Of a stretch of 64,000 bases of DNA, positions 46,501 through 58,203 are shown one piece after another. This DNA is from Phoenix dactylifera (lineage: Eukaryota; Streptophyta; Magnoliopsida; Arecales; Arecaceae): contig NW_024067692.1 in the NCBI RefSeq assembly GCF_009389715.1, forward strand, positions 1-64,000, given 5' to 3'. The notes below the pieces were generated by a model. It was not told where the DNA came from and searched no databases. It saw nothing but the letters and a program-made list of their open reading frames with translations. Numbering within the stretch: the stretch's first letter is position 1; each line of letters begins with the position of its first letter. The position numbers and the translations under genes were made by a program.

Positions 46501-49500
46501 CGAGTGCCGATGGCTCTCATAGATATCCGGATCATAAGTATAGTCAGGAGGAAGCAAATCAACCCAATCAAAAGGAACGCGCGCCAGATTATAAGAACTG
46601 TCGGATCTCTCACCGGCGCTCTAGCTCTGAGAGGTGTCCTCTGATTGTATAGGGGGGCATCCAAATATGGCGCAAGCAATTTGATGCACCATATCCATAT
46701 TCGTCAGGCTGAGGCTGAGGATAATAGAATCTGTATCCGTATGCGAGCTCATCTGCAGCCGTATCCTATTTTTCTGAACGACCTCGAGGAGCCCATCTTC
46801 TATATCCAATGATATCCTCACGGAATCTATTAGGTGGTCGACCGTGGTTCGTATCCTGTGTAGCACTCGTAAATTGGGACTCACTGGTGAAATAAAGACC
46901 ACCCTCCGGCTGTGTCTTATAAGTACCATACTGTCCTCCGCTCCCTCCATGGCTAGAAGATCCATCACCACCAAAACCTTCATCACTGCTGGTCTAAGTC
47001 TCCTCCTCGACACTCTCCATTGGGACCCTTTGTTTTCCTTTCCTATCCCTCTCTGTCTGGCTATGTTGCCTTTGTCTGCCGAGCATCTCTCGATCAGCTC
47101 TCTCGGAGGATGTCTCGTACCAATCATGTGGTGACTGGCTCTCCTGTGCCTACGGCTGATCAGCTCTGGGAGTGGGTGGAATATTGCGCTCAGCCCATTG
47201 CTCTGGATCGACCCTAGCCTCGGTGGCTATGAAGCTAGCTGGTCGTGAAGGCGATCCTGGCTCGTCAAGCTCGGGCTTCTGCTACTGGCCTACAAGCCAG
47301 CCGAGTAGTGCATCATCGTCATCATCGATGAAGGTCCCGTAAATCGGATCTGTATACTTGAGCTCCGCTTCCTCCTGAATGCACTTTAGCCTCAACCACA
47401 AATTGTAGTGCACATAAACAAGGTCGTTGAAGCACTTTTGCGTCAAACGGTTTCTTCGTTTGCTGTGGATAAGGACGAAGGTGGACCAATTGCGCTCATA
47501 GCCACTAGAGGAGACTGTTTGGGAGAGAATCCGAATAGCTATCCGTTTTAGATTTTTCGCGGATCCGCCAAAATGCATCCACCATTCAGCTGCAAAAATA
47601 TTTATGAAAATTACATATATAATAGTTCCATATTAGTAACTAAGTAACACCAGATGAATGTTTTTCTGATGTGTCACGTACCTGGATTCATATTGTATTT
47701 ACTGACGACAGCCGCTCGGCCAAAACTGTAGCTGCCCTCTCTAAATAATTTGCTCTGTGAAAAATAAGCATGTTCTACCATGTTAATAATTGAAGATGTC
47801 GGTATACTTACACATGCTGGTAATTACTAAATCATAATTACCTCTTCAAGACATAGGGCCGCTTTTTCTGAATCATGCTCCATCTTGTAAATCACATTAC
47901 GCAAAGCATCCAGAAGTGTTTCATCCATACCAATTCCATCTATGTTGTACTGAAACGCAGTAATTAGGAATAGAGAATTTCTTGAATATTGAATTTCTAT
48001 CAAATAAAAGTCTTATTGCTGAGACGAAGATTTTGCTTGCTCCAAAAGGAACAACCCTTTTTTTTCATCTGACTTTCTTTGTCCAGCAGACCAGGGATTT
48101 TGACAAGCCAACAAAGAGACCAGTTCTTATTCTTTTCAATAGACGAGTGAGGTTCCTACCTGAGATTACCCAGCTTGGTTCGGGACACTTTCATCAGCGG
48201 GTGGGTTAGCATCTATAGTTCCCTTTGTCGAGGGAGGTTTTTGCCGGTCCCGAGGCGGCAGAGCTTCCTCTTGTTCACAGCAAAGAGAGCAGATTCGTTC
48301 AAGCAAGCTTCTGTTTCTATGAGAATCCCGCCCAGATGAAAGATCATACGCTGCCCTCGATAAGCTTCATGAAAATCCGTTACCTCTTTCACTCCTCTAG
48401 AACACGGAATTTCAGAATTCCGTATTCCGTTCGCTAGGTTAGTTCGCGAGCTCCTAACTAACCTAGCTCTTCCAAAGAACAAGGCTTTTTTCGAATAAGC
48501 CAATTCATTTGGGACCCTGCGGATCCATTCTTTTTCCTATTAAAATGACTCGGTTTCATAGAGCACTAACGATCATGACGACGAAGCTACTAATTAGGAA
48601 TCAATCCTACTTTTCTTCTTTCGAGTAATGCCATCTAACTCGACTGTATAGAACCCCATCTCCCCCGCCATTGAGGTAAGCGCGGCTATCCCGATCTGGC
48701 TTTTCGGGCTAACCATTCAAAGATGAAAGATTTCCCTCGGGTAATTTATGGCAGGACAATGTCCGTTCCACTCGTTGTGGCCTTGACACAGCGTTAAAGG
48801 GAGATGGGGTATAGAACCGGAATAAAGGACTAGAAGAAAGGCGTAATCCGGAACAGAATAGCTAGGTCCCTCCTCTCGTATAGTATGCTACACATATACA
48901 AGACTATCTTAGCATAATTATATAAGTACATCCATCATTATAATTGTGAAAATATAATTATATCTTAGCTTACCTGCTAGATGCAATTCCTTACCCATTT
49001 GCGCTCCCCACCGTCGCTCAATGATGTTGATGTACGACCAGCCATGTGCTGGATCTACCTCAATAATTTGATCCTTTGCTTTGACCATTATGTGATACAA
49101 AAACCCCATCTGAAGGTAGATCTCGCTATCTACCGTCCGCAGCACTTCATATAATGGTTTGATAGTCTTGACTATTGTAGTAGCCCGCTGCCAGAATGAC
49201 TGTCTCGTCACCAAGTCTTCTATCTTGCTCCCTTCAGTGTCGGCATAAGAATATCTACTATCATACCACTCGGAACTGGCAAACATCTGACGTAGGGCTC
49301 CTCTCTTCTCGAGTATGCTATCAAGTGCGATGAAGTTGGTAGCAAACCATGTGACTTCTGGTCTAAGAATCTCTCCCCCTGCATACTTTCTCATCAGTGA
49401 AAGAACCCAGTTATGGTTATAAATATACCTGGTAATGCGTTGGGCTGTCTCCACCGTTTGTTGCACCCTACGGATCTTTCCAATGTCCATCAGCATGAGA

Positions 49501-52500
49501 TCGATACAATGTGCAGCACATGGGGTCCAGAAAATATGTGGTCGCCGCTCCATCAAGACCTGCCCGGCAGCCTTATATTGCGGCCCATTATCCGTGACGA
49601 CCTGCACGACATTCTCCTCTCCTACCAGATCAATCACATCCTCCATAAGTTTCAGCATGTACCCGGTGTTGTGCACATAAGTCGAAGCATCAACCAACTT
49701 GTGGAAGAAGATTTTCGCATCACAGTATGTCAGAAAGTTGATGATGCTCCGCCTGGTCGGATCGGTCCAACTATCGCACATGATGGTTAGTCCGTATATG
49801 GGCCACTTACTCTTGTAGGAGTCAATCCAATTCTTCAGCTCCTCCTTATTGTTGTCAACAAGCTCACCGTATATATCCTTCGGATCTGGAGGAACTACAC
49901 CGGGACCGGCAGCTTGTATGGCGGCAATGGCAGACCTGTAGTATGTATTGTCTACCACATTCGCTGAGATGTGGCTGAAGTGAAATCAGAATCCAATAGC
50001 TCGCCACATAGTTTTCTTCTTATCCTTCATCCACATTGTGTCTACCCTCTGCTGCCTTGAATCTCTGCTGGGGAGAGCATGCGGATCTACATCATGAATT
50101 GTCGCTCCTTCTGGAATTCCTCTAGATGACCTCTTTCGGCTACCAAAACTATCCAGCATAGATGCAATCCGGCCACGTTCTTTGCCGACGCCCTCCTTGA
50201 CTGAAGTTGTCCTCAAGAATTCTGGATCTTGTCTAGTGCTCTCAGAACCGCCGCCCGACTCGTATGCAGAGGGCCCAAATCGAGCCTTATACCTGGCCAC
50301 CTCCTCCTGCTGCCACTGATCATCCAGGCTTGCCTGCATGGCCGCCTGAATATCTGCCTCCTCCTCATCTAGATCCTCAACCTCCTCTGACTCCCTAAAA
50401 TGATAGGAATGTGGCTCTGCCGCTCGGCGATCGACCTCCGCCCTCTTCTTAGAAGCCCTCTCCTTCGCTTCTTTGACCTCAACGAGATTCTGCCTCATCA
50501 GCACACGAATCTCGCCAGGGCAATTCGGGCACGTAGCAACCTCACCGGAATTTCTGGCTAAGTGTTGCTTCAACCTGGTTACCCCTCCTCCCTTGAAATC
50601 CTTGTCGCAAAAGTTGCATTGAAACTGGTGTCATTGCCTCTCTCTTCCAAGTCTTCGCCCATAAGACCAGCTAATATCACGCTTTGTAGGGTTCGTTTTT
50701 CTTGATGGCTCCATTTCTACCATAACTGTACAACATATCAAAAAATTAAGCTAATGAAGTAAATTTTTGCATGATCTTATTTTTTAAGTAATTTCTAAAC
50801 TATTTTTTTAAGTTACTTATTATCAAAATTAATGACATAACATAGGACAAAAAAACCGCACCTTAAATAGTTTCTGCTGGATTTTTTGGGCAGAACCTCC
50901 TCCTGAATTTGTGGGCTATCTCTCAAATCTTCTCTTCTCTGATTACTCCTCAGAGGTTAACTGAATTTGAGTTATTCTGAAGTTTGAATTGAATGCTCTC
51001 GTTCGGTTTTTATAATCGAACGAGTGAGGCCAAGGCGCAGAACCATAATCTCTCTCAGCCATCAAGATCCATTTTCAAAAGCACCAGAAGTGGCCGAGAG
51101 CAGAAGTGGCCGAGAGGCCACTTCTTGACTATTGTTAAAAGAAAGAAGTGGCCTCTCAGCCACTTCTTTTAAAAAAAAAAAACAAAAAAAAAAAGAAGTG
51201 GCCGAGAGGCCAAAAGAAGTGGCCGAGTGTTTCCTGAAAAGAAAGAAGTGGCCAGTCGGACCACTTCTTTGTGAACCCACGCGCAGCGCGTGGTTTTTGA
51301 AGCGACGCGCCGCGCAGTGGCTTCAAAAACCACAGTGCGAGGTGCTGTGTTTCTTAAAAAAAAAAAGCGTACCGGTGCGAACCGGTCGGTTCGCACTGAT
51401 ACGAGACCGGTACCAAGCGGTACCGGCCGGTATCGACTGGTACGGAGCACGTACCGGTCGGTTCTGCTAAAAAGATAATCCGGTACCGGATTCCACGTGG
51501 ATCCGGTACCGACTGGTACGGAGCACGTACCGGTCGGTTCTGCTAAAAAGATAACCCGGTACCGGATTCCATGCGGATCCGGTACCGGTCTAGGGCCGGA
51601 CCGGTATGTACCGGCCCGCACAGAACAACTATGGTCAAAGCATCATAAGCATTGAGAATTCAGTATTAATTATGGACTCACCTTTACTGCTAATCTCTCT
51701 CTCTAGCTATTTTGAAGAATAATTTTTTAGTTAATATTATCAAGAGGTCATGTCATAGCAGCATATTGTGCCAAATGCTCATGACAACGGTATTAAGCGC
51801 TGTTGAGTCTAGCATTACTACATGTTTTTCTTGTTTCGATTTACTTCGATCCATAACACTATGTGCTAATATAACAGCCTCCCACACTAGAATAGATTAA
51901 TTTGCATATAGTGTTTGGTGCTGCCGATGTCACTTAACTATTCTAACATGCATCTTTAACAACACGATTAACAAAATAAATTCTTCTTGGAAACAAAAAT
52001 ACGTAGTACAACACTAACATATTCCAAATTGCTTAGGATCCAGAAATGTCTCGATCACTCATATTCAAAGTGACTAATGTTGGAAACAAAAGTACATAGT
52101 GCAACACTAACATATTTCAAATTGCTTAGGGTCCAGAAATGTCTCAATCACTTATTCAGTGACGGATCATGCAGGTAAAGCAATGCAGCAGCATATATAT
52201 GTGGAAGCAGGGTAAGATTCAATATGCAGACACACAAATGCCAATAAGCCTCAGAAATATAAAAGCAATAGAAGAGTCTTTGTGAGGGCCCAATCCATTG
52301 ACCAGCCCGCACATGAATTGGGCCGCAAGCCCACGTGAGAAAAGGTTCACGCAACCTGCTATGGGAGAGGAAGAAGTTGGACTCCGAATAGGAGTCCTCT
52401 TTTTCCTCTGATCCCGCTGGGAGGGGGAGATTGAAGCGGGTCGATCCTTCCATGTTTGAGCCCTATTTTCAGCTATCGAAGTGCCCCATTCCTCCTCCTT

Positions 52501-55500
52501 TTGCATCAACCTTGGGAATTCTTCCATTAGAGGCTTAGATCTCTAAGTATTTCATGGGGAATACTGGAGGATTCGTCGTCAATCTGTCCGGGAGAGCTTA
52601 ACAGAGGCAAGGTTAGCTTCCTCTCTTCCTTTCTCCGATTGTTAGGCCACAATTTTACCTTGAATTTGGCCAGTGAATCGCCAGATTGATCGCGAACAAG
52701 CCCCCTTTGTTTTTGGCCGAAGTTTTTCTTCTTTTTCGGCCACCGATGCTACTATTTCTTGATGTCGAGACCTTGGTTGAGTTGCTTGGCCAATTTCATC
52801 TTCGCCCTATTGTAATAAATATTATGAAATCTTTCCGTCTATCCGCAATTCAAATGAAAGCCATGAAATAAGTAGCTGGCAAATCCAAAATGGAACTAGC
52901 TTTGCCACCTCCTCACTTCCAATTCAAAGAACTCCAGATTGCAAAAGTGGAAGAGGGCAGATGCTATATCGCATCAGCAAAGCCTTATCAACGCGTGTTA
53001 AAGACCTCTTACACCTAAGATCCCTCCTAAGTAAGTTGGGATATCTTTTGAAAACCTAATCTCTGAAAAGAAAAGATGTTTGCAATCCCTTACCCCAAAA
53101 TATTACTGCAGCTTTCCCACCCCCTTTATTCAAAAAAATAAGTTGATTACTTCCCTACAAAATCTCTATATATTCTGGCACGCCCCAAAGCTTAAAATGC
53201 AATATACCTCCCAAATATGAAAGGAAAGCTGCTGACTAAAGATTACTGAAAAGCTAAAGCTGCTGCTATTGCCGATTTTCTTAGTAAAAAATAGATTGGA
53301 GCAATTATATCTCTACAAAATAAATAATAAAACGGAGCCTCAACTTCCTATATATACATATACAAAAAACGGACCCCGCAGCCGTCGGCGAGTGGGCCGG
53401 GACCCGAGGACAACCAAGCCAAAATTCTCCTACTTCGTCAGACCAACATGATCGTAGCCACCAATCCGCCTCCTTCCCCCGTTTTGCCAACGAGAAAAGA
53501 GTAAAAAAAGAAGAAAACAAGAAGAGAGAGAGAACCAATCTCTCTCTTATTTTCTATCCCTTCCTTCTCTCTCATCTCCTTATTTCTCTCTTTAAGAAGA
53601 CCCATGGATCTATGAACCAAGTCCCATCTCCCCACTGGACCCAAGTTGACCCTTGCAAAAGGGTCCTAATCTGCCCTGGTGCTCGGGCAGCTTGCGCTGT
53701 TAAGTACCTATGAAACCCAATATTGATGAACCTCATCGAATGGCCTTGGCCCTAATCGAGTTCATGCCCCATGATTCATTGATCGAGTTGCTTAGACCTG
53801 ACATAACCAAGCCACCGTCATCTGGCCAAACGTTCTCTTTGTCTTGTTATTTCAATACTATTAAAGTGATCGAATGAAAATTAATCTTACTCCTAATATT
53901 TTTAAATAGGTTTAGCAAGTTCGCCTAGTGAAGTTTAAAAGTCTAAGACAAAAAAAGTAAAAAACCCTAACACTCCTTATTAGTTTTTAATTTTTCACTT
54001 ATTTTTTGGTATTATGAAAATAGCATTAAATATTGATGATATCATATTTTCTTAAGATCAAGAATCAAGCATACGATACTATGAAACTCATGCTTTATTG
54101 CGAAATAATTGTTCCATGATTGTTTTACCGCCAAGCACTATTTATGAACTAGGAACTCTATATTTATAAAATTTGTATTTTTATTATGAAAACAATACTT
54201 TCATGATTATTCTACTGTTAAATGCTTATTTATGGGCTATGAACTCTATCAATCTATTTAGTATTTTATTCATGTATGATTCAAGAAATATGACTTAAGA
54301 AAAATTGTTTTAAGAACTATGGCAAAAAGGTTCTCGGATAGCAATGTATGGCCCTAGAAAGTGGGGTAGATCGACATCCAATTCCATACGACTCTGCCGA
54401 CGGGTAAAAATAGTTGTCATACAATCTTGCCAGCGGATAATAGTAGTTAAAATACGACCATACCGGCGGATAATAGTAATTGGCATACGATCCTACCAGT
54501 GGATAATACTAGTTGGTGTTTGTCGATTACGGTCCTATCATAGGTATAATAGTGACCTTAGCATTTAGTCTGAGAGTGGTAATTTGATCAATGATATGGT
54601 TAAATAGTAAATACTTTTATGATTTTATGCTATACATCTGGAATCATGTTTATGACATATTGATAATTTATGTATGCATGATTGACTTTATGACTTACTT
54701 TATCATATGATACTATGATATATTCTATTTTGCAATAATTGTTATTTTCTCTATATAATGCATCGACTCATGCAAAAACTTATGCTTGTTCTAGTAAGAT
54801 CATGAAAGATTTACTTACTGAGCTATATCGCTCATATATCTCTATTTTTATTTTTTTTCTCTCCAAACGAATAGATTCGATAGGAATGAAGGATGGTCTA
54901 GGCTTGAAGTTCACACTAGCAAGCTTGACAAATTTGTAAAAAAAAAAAATAATATCTTAAATTGACTATGAATTTGTAGTTAATAATTTTCTGCATATCG
55001 AAGATTATGGGTTTGGTATTTATGTTTGGATTTAGACGTTTTGAACCAATAGTAGTTGCATTTAATGGATAATGAAATTGAATTGTTATTTATTATATTT
55101 TGTTTGAGAAAATTTTGGAAGTTAAAAAAAACGTTTGGCTCCGTGTTATCATAGGTTGTACCCCTCGGTAGCATAGCCATGTCATGCTCCGGATCTGGGG
55201 TGTGGCAGTCTTTGGCTAAACAGTCTAGCAATACAAATACCCTATTATTGGATAACCTGAAAGACAAGTGCCACTGATTATTTATGTGTATCTCATGTTC
55301 CATCATGATTTTACAAAGTTACACCCAATGCTTAGCATAAATTGTGCTGCAACATGCATTCAAGAGATATATCCTTGCCCTTTATTTATTTTTCAAAAGC
55401 ACATACACTATTATAAAAATTTTCTTTACAAACAACTTATAATGTGATAACCACCTCTACTAAGTGTTGCCCTTGTAACTATCACAAATGATCAAAAGTG

Positions 55501-58203
55501 AAGAACAAAGGTTTGTTTAATCATGTTAATAGGATACTGAACTCTACCTCTTGCATTTTCAAGCTGCAACTCAAGATTTTGAAGAAAGAGAATACTATCA
55601 TATCTAGAATATAACACAATATTTTTCCATATTACATATTGATGTCTTTTGGTACATTTTTAGAATTTTAAATAATGAAATTACCAAAATACAAAAGTCC
55701 AAACAAAGGAAAAGCTGAAAAAAATGATATTCATAAGCATAAACCATAGGTTCGCAATTATTAATAACAACCTTTTATCAACTGAAACAAAATAAGACTA
55801 ATTAAATAATACTTACATGAACCGAAGCTCCAAAAGGTCACACCAAAAAATCAAATATGAGAACATCACATAGCTTTTAATTCTCTAAGCTTCAACAATG
55901 GAAACTAAATGAATGTAGTGAAACTCTCCAGCAAAAGATGAGAAAATAACCTTGTAACACGCTAAAATAAAAACTCGCACAAAGCATCAGAAAGTGCATT
56001 CTAGCTGCTATTAAAATTTGAAAGATACCACCAAAAAGGAGGGATAATATATATGTCACATATTTGGTGCCACGAGTATTTATGCTGTAAGGATAATCAA
56101 GGTTGGGCAGATACGGTTCAATTATCTGACTAATTGCAGAACTGGCACTGTTGGTGCTGTGAATTAGTTTTTCCCTTCAATGCATATGATTTTCCTTTTT
56201 TTCCCCTAACTTGCAACGATTTCTAGAAACCCAAATCCAATAGCAAACTTACAACCAGACAACGAAAGGCATCATTGCCCCCAAAAACTTATGTATTTTA
56301 TCACATACATTTTTAAGCTGTGAAATGGTGAACCTAACAGCTTCAAAGTCATGAAGAAAAGACAGCTACAGAATAGTTAAGACAAGTTGTCCAATGTTCC
56401 ACTCATAATGCTGATTAAAATTTTTCATTAGTAAATGCTAAATAATGAGGATAATGCTTTTTTCAATTATTACCTGAGGAAGGATAGGTACTTTGAATGC
56501 ATGTTCCCAGATAAATTTTCCACTGCATCTTTTAATTCCAAAAGCTCAGAACAGATTTTCCTGATCCCCTGTATATTTAGATGACAACAGAAGATGTGAA
56601 ATTGCTGCCACAAATGAGCAAAGAAAAAAAACACAGATATGTAGGTATCCTATGGTTACTGAAATCATTGCTAATGAATACAACCCTAACAAAGTATAAC
56701 AAATTACTTCAATCACATAAAAATGAAATAACATGCATGTTTGGTTTTGCTTCGACTTTTTTAACAACCCCTCACGAATGAAGAAGCCAAATACTAGGTT
56801 TTCCAACTTCTCCTAGAAGCACTTTTTTAACTTTTCTTCTTTTAGAAGCACTTTTCAGATATTGTTACCAAACACCTAAACAGTTTTTTTGCTTTAAAAG
56901 TTGCAAAAGTACTTTTTGGAAGTAACGCCAAGGGCATGTTAGGCACTCCTCATGCTTTCCAAAAAATTACTGTCACAAAAGGAGAAGCTAGAAGCTAGGT
57001 TTCCTAGCTTCTCTTAAGAGCACTTTTTAAACTTTTCTTCTTGTAGAAGTACTTCTCAGAAATTGCTACCAAATTACTTATTCATTTTTTGAGGAAGCAG
57101 TTTTTTGCTTTAGAAGTTGTAGAAGTACCTTTTACAAGCAACACCAAACATGCCTCAAGCACGCCCAACAAGAAACTTTCTTTTTCTTTGTTGTAAGTGG
57201 GGTAAAGAGGTGATTACAAGCTAAAATTGGTTTTATAAAGAGAAGAAAAGATACTGCACCTCTCTAATCAAAGCTGTTAGGCAGAATACAGAGGATTTGT
57301 TCTTGGAGGATCATATAGATGACATAAATTGCAGTTGGAATCGTTAATTCCAGTAATGCATATCCCAGCCATCTGAAATAAAGTAGATTAAAGGCAATAC
57401 AACTTGGCATAGCAATCTCATAAAGGACTCCTTCCACAAGCTAGGAAACAAAATTTTCATCTCTATTTACATATTTAACAAAATTAAATAAATAAGGATC
57501 ATATCATTACGGCCATCTGAGTTTAGGCTTTAGTTGGATCCCATTTAGGCTTTAGTTCCAAAGCCAATACAATCCTTACAAAGGTCATTGTATTACACTA
57601 TTACCAAACTTAATAGTCCTTCCTTTCCAATCTAATGGTCTTACTTCTACAGTGACACCAGTAACTAGCCAATCCTTCTAAAATCTCGAAGACTTCGTAG
57701 CAAAAAGACCACAGATTAGGACCAAGCACGAAATTCAAACAACGAGAATATAAGGCCAGACAACCCCAAGCATTTGATTCATCTTTTAGGCCATTAATCT
57801 CGAAGTGCCCACAGATTACATCCATCAAAACTCGTATGTGATAGTCGATGGAGATTTAGTGACCCTACGTCCCTCGTATATTATAAAAACAAAAAAAAAC
57901 CCAGTTTATCGAGAAGAATAAGACATCGCGAGCCGATTTTCTCCAAATACCACAACGTTGTAACCCCTCCCGCATTTGAAGTCATTTTCCAGGGTAATTC
58001 ACCCTAGGGCATTACAACTTAATTATAGGTGCTAGGAGAAGAAACCATATGTTTATATTTAAGCACTTCCAAATAGAGATGGAATAGAGAAAGAGCGCGA
58101 GGTGAACCTTTTCGGTGTCGGACTGGTAAATGGAGTTGATGCTGGACTGGGGGGTGATCCACTCGTGCGTCAGGAAGTCGTCTTCCTCCTCGCTGCTCTC
58201 CAT
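40568..58203 (-). CDS. EXO84C: Exocyst complex component EXO84C, seven exons
   Basis: EXO84 is a subunit of the octameric exocyst, which tethers secretory vesicles at the plasma membrane. The exons are 58203-58108, 56568-56474, 45101-44060, 42546-42022, 41316-41128, 41035-40899 and 40808-40568. All have GT-AG borders and compatible phases; lengths sum to 2325, giving 774 residues, close to plant EXO84C proteins. It starts [20 protein letters not shown] and continues [40 protein letters not shown] and [17 protein letters not shown] (N-terminal Vps51/Exo84 coiled-coil region, about residues 30-130). The Exo84 C-terminal helical region follows, including [35 protein letters not shown] and [16 protein letters not shown]. 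The C-terminus is acidic and Ser-rich. Intron 2 is 11.4 kb because of transposon insertions. No disabling lesion was seen. Confidence 0.93.
42547..44059 (-). other. EXO84C intron 3
   Basis: AT-rich intron of 1513 bases between exons 4 and 3, with CAG|GAT acceptor and AAA|GTAAGT donor. No embedded gene or clear transposon end was recognised. Confidence 0.85.
46147..46240. repeat. hAT left subterminal GGTACCGG repeats
   Basis: Run of GTACCGGTACCGGTCGG-like units, several palindromic (GGTACC, ACCGGT). The same core is abundant at 51365-51618. Confidence 0.85.
47282..50714 (-). pseudogene. hAT transposase (BED finger, DUF659, C-terminal dimerisation region), interrupted
   Basis: From the ATG near 50714 the minus strand encodes a BED-type zinc finger ([14 protein letters not shown] with LKQHLAR, about 50635-50560), reached after a small frame change. 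An acidic linker and basic segment follow. After an in-frame TGA at 49986-49988 comes the DUF659-like core [33 protein letters not shown] and [18 protein letters not shown]. The exon ends HLAG|GTAAGC near 48972. Later exons encode [20 protein letters not shown] (47949-47842), [20 protein letters not shown] (about 47754-47683) and [17 protein letters not shown] (to 47282), the hAT dimerisation region. The domain order is right for plant hAT transposases. The nonsense codon and frame change make it a pseudogene unless misread. Confidence 0.85.
47960..48900. mobile_element. Probable organelle-derived (mitochondrial-like) insert inside the hAT element
   Basis: About 0.9 kb between two transposase exons has a composition unlike either flank: balanced GC, few homopolymers, and stretches such as GTAAGCGCGGCTATCCCGAT and AAGAAAGGCGTAATCCGGAA that read like plant mitochondrial intergenic DNA. 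A 96-codon minus-strand frame (48213-48503) occurs but matches no gene I know. It is called from style only; the exact ends and source need a comparison with the organelle genomes. Confidence 0.45.
51085..51260. repeat. AGAAGTGGCC direct and inverted repeats in the hAT right end
   Basis: AGAAGTGGCCGAGAGGCC and its inverse GGCCTCTCAGCCACTTCTT occur about seven times within 175 bases, able to fold into hairpins. They lie inside the subterminal region of the hAT element. Confidence 0.8.
51365..51618. repeat. hAT right subterminal GGTACCGG repeats with a 76-bp tandem duplication
   Basis: Units of GGTACCGGT and CCGGTCGGTTC are abundant. A 76-base segment beginning GACTGGTACGGAGCACG at 51435 is repeated at 51511 almost unchanged. 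Confidence 0.85.
52281..55207 (+). mobile_element. Solo LTR (2.9 kb, probable Ty3/gypsy) inside EXO84C intron 2
   Basis: Starts TGTGAGGGCCC at 52281 and ends GGGGTGTGGCA at 55207, flanked by the 5-bp duplication GTCTT at 52276-52280 and 55208-55212. No internal coding region, primer site or second LTR is present. It is therefore a solo LTR left by recombination. Its great length and the conserved stretches TTTACTTACTGAGCTATATC and ATGCTCCGGATCTGGGGTGT suggest a Tekay/Del-like chromovirus, which is inference. Confidence 0.85.
55213..56473 (-). other. EXO84C intron 2, exon-2-proximal part
   Basis: AT-rich intron sequence. No gene or repeat with clear ends was recognised. Confidence 0.6.
56787..57165. 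mobile_element. Tandemly duplicated MITE-like sequence in EXO84C intron 1
   Basis: Two related units (about 56787-56945 and 56996-57165) each run from CTAGGTTTTCC/CTAGGTTTCC, through AGCACTTTTTNAACTTTTCTTC and TTGCTACCAAA, to TTGCTTTANAAGTT and a CCAAGGGCATG/CCAAACATGCC end. Runs of AGAAGCACTTTT with CCAAACATGCC ends are common in plant hAT-type MITEs. No target duplication identified. Confidence 0.6.

Larger units (their letters stand above)
46146..51618 (-). mobile_element. hAT transposon with 8-bp target duplication, inside EXO84C intron
   Basis: The element is flanked by CACAGAAC at 46138-46145 and 51619-51626, an exact 8-bp duplication as made by hAT transposases. Both ends are packed with GGTACCGGT-type repeats. 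The terminal 18 bases are CAAGGTCCGGCGTACCGG on the left and, inverted, CGGGCCGGTACATACCGG on the right, alike mainly in the inner CNTACCGG. It encodes a multi-exon transposase on the minus strand, the same orientation as the host gene. The transposase frame has a nonsense codon and carries an organelle-like insert, so the copy is probably inactive. Confidence 0.88.
45102..56473 (-). other. EXO84C intron 2, 11.4 kb, expanded by transposons
   Basis: Donor AG|GTAATA after exon 2 and acceptor GCATGCAG before exon 3; the phase-2 junction gives Arg followed by ISEEV. About 8.4 kb of the intron is two insertions, the hAT element and the solo LTR. Flanking 45.1-46.1, 51.6-52.3 and 55.2-56.5 kb is ordinary AT-rich intron. 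Confidence 0.88.
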
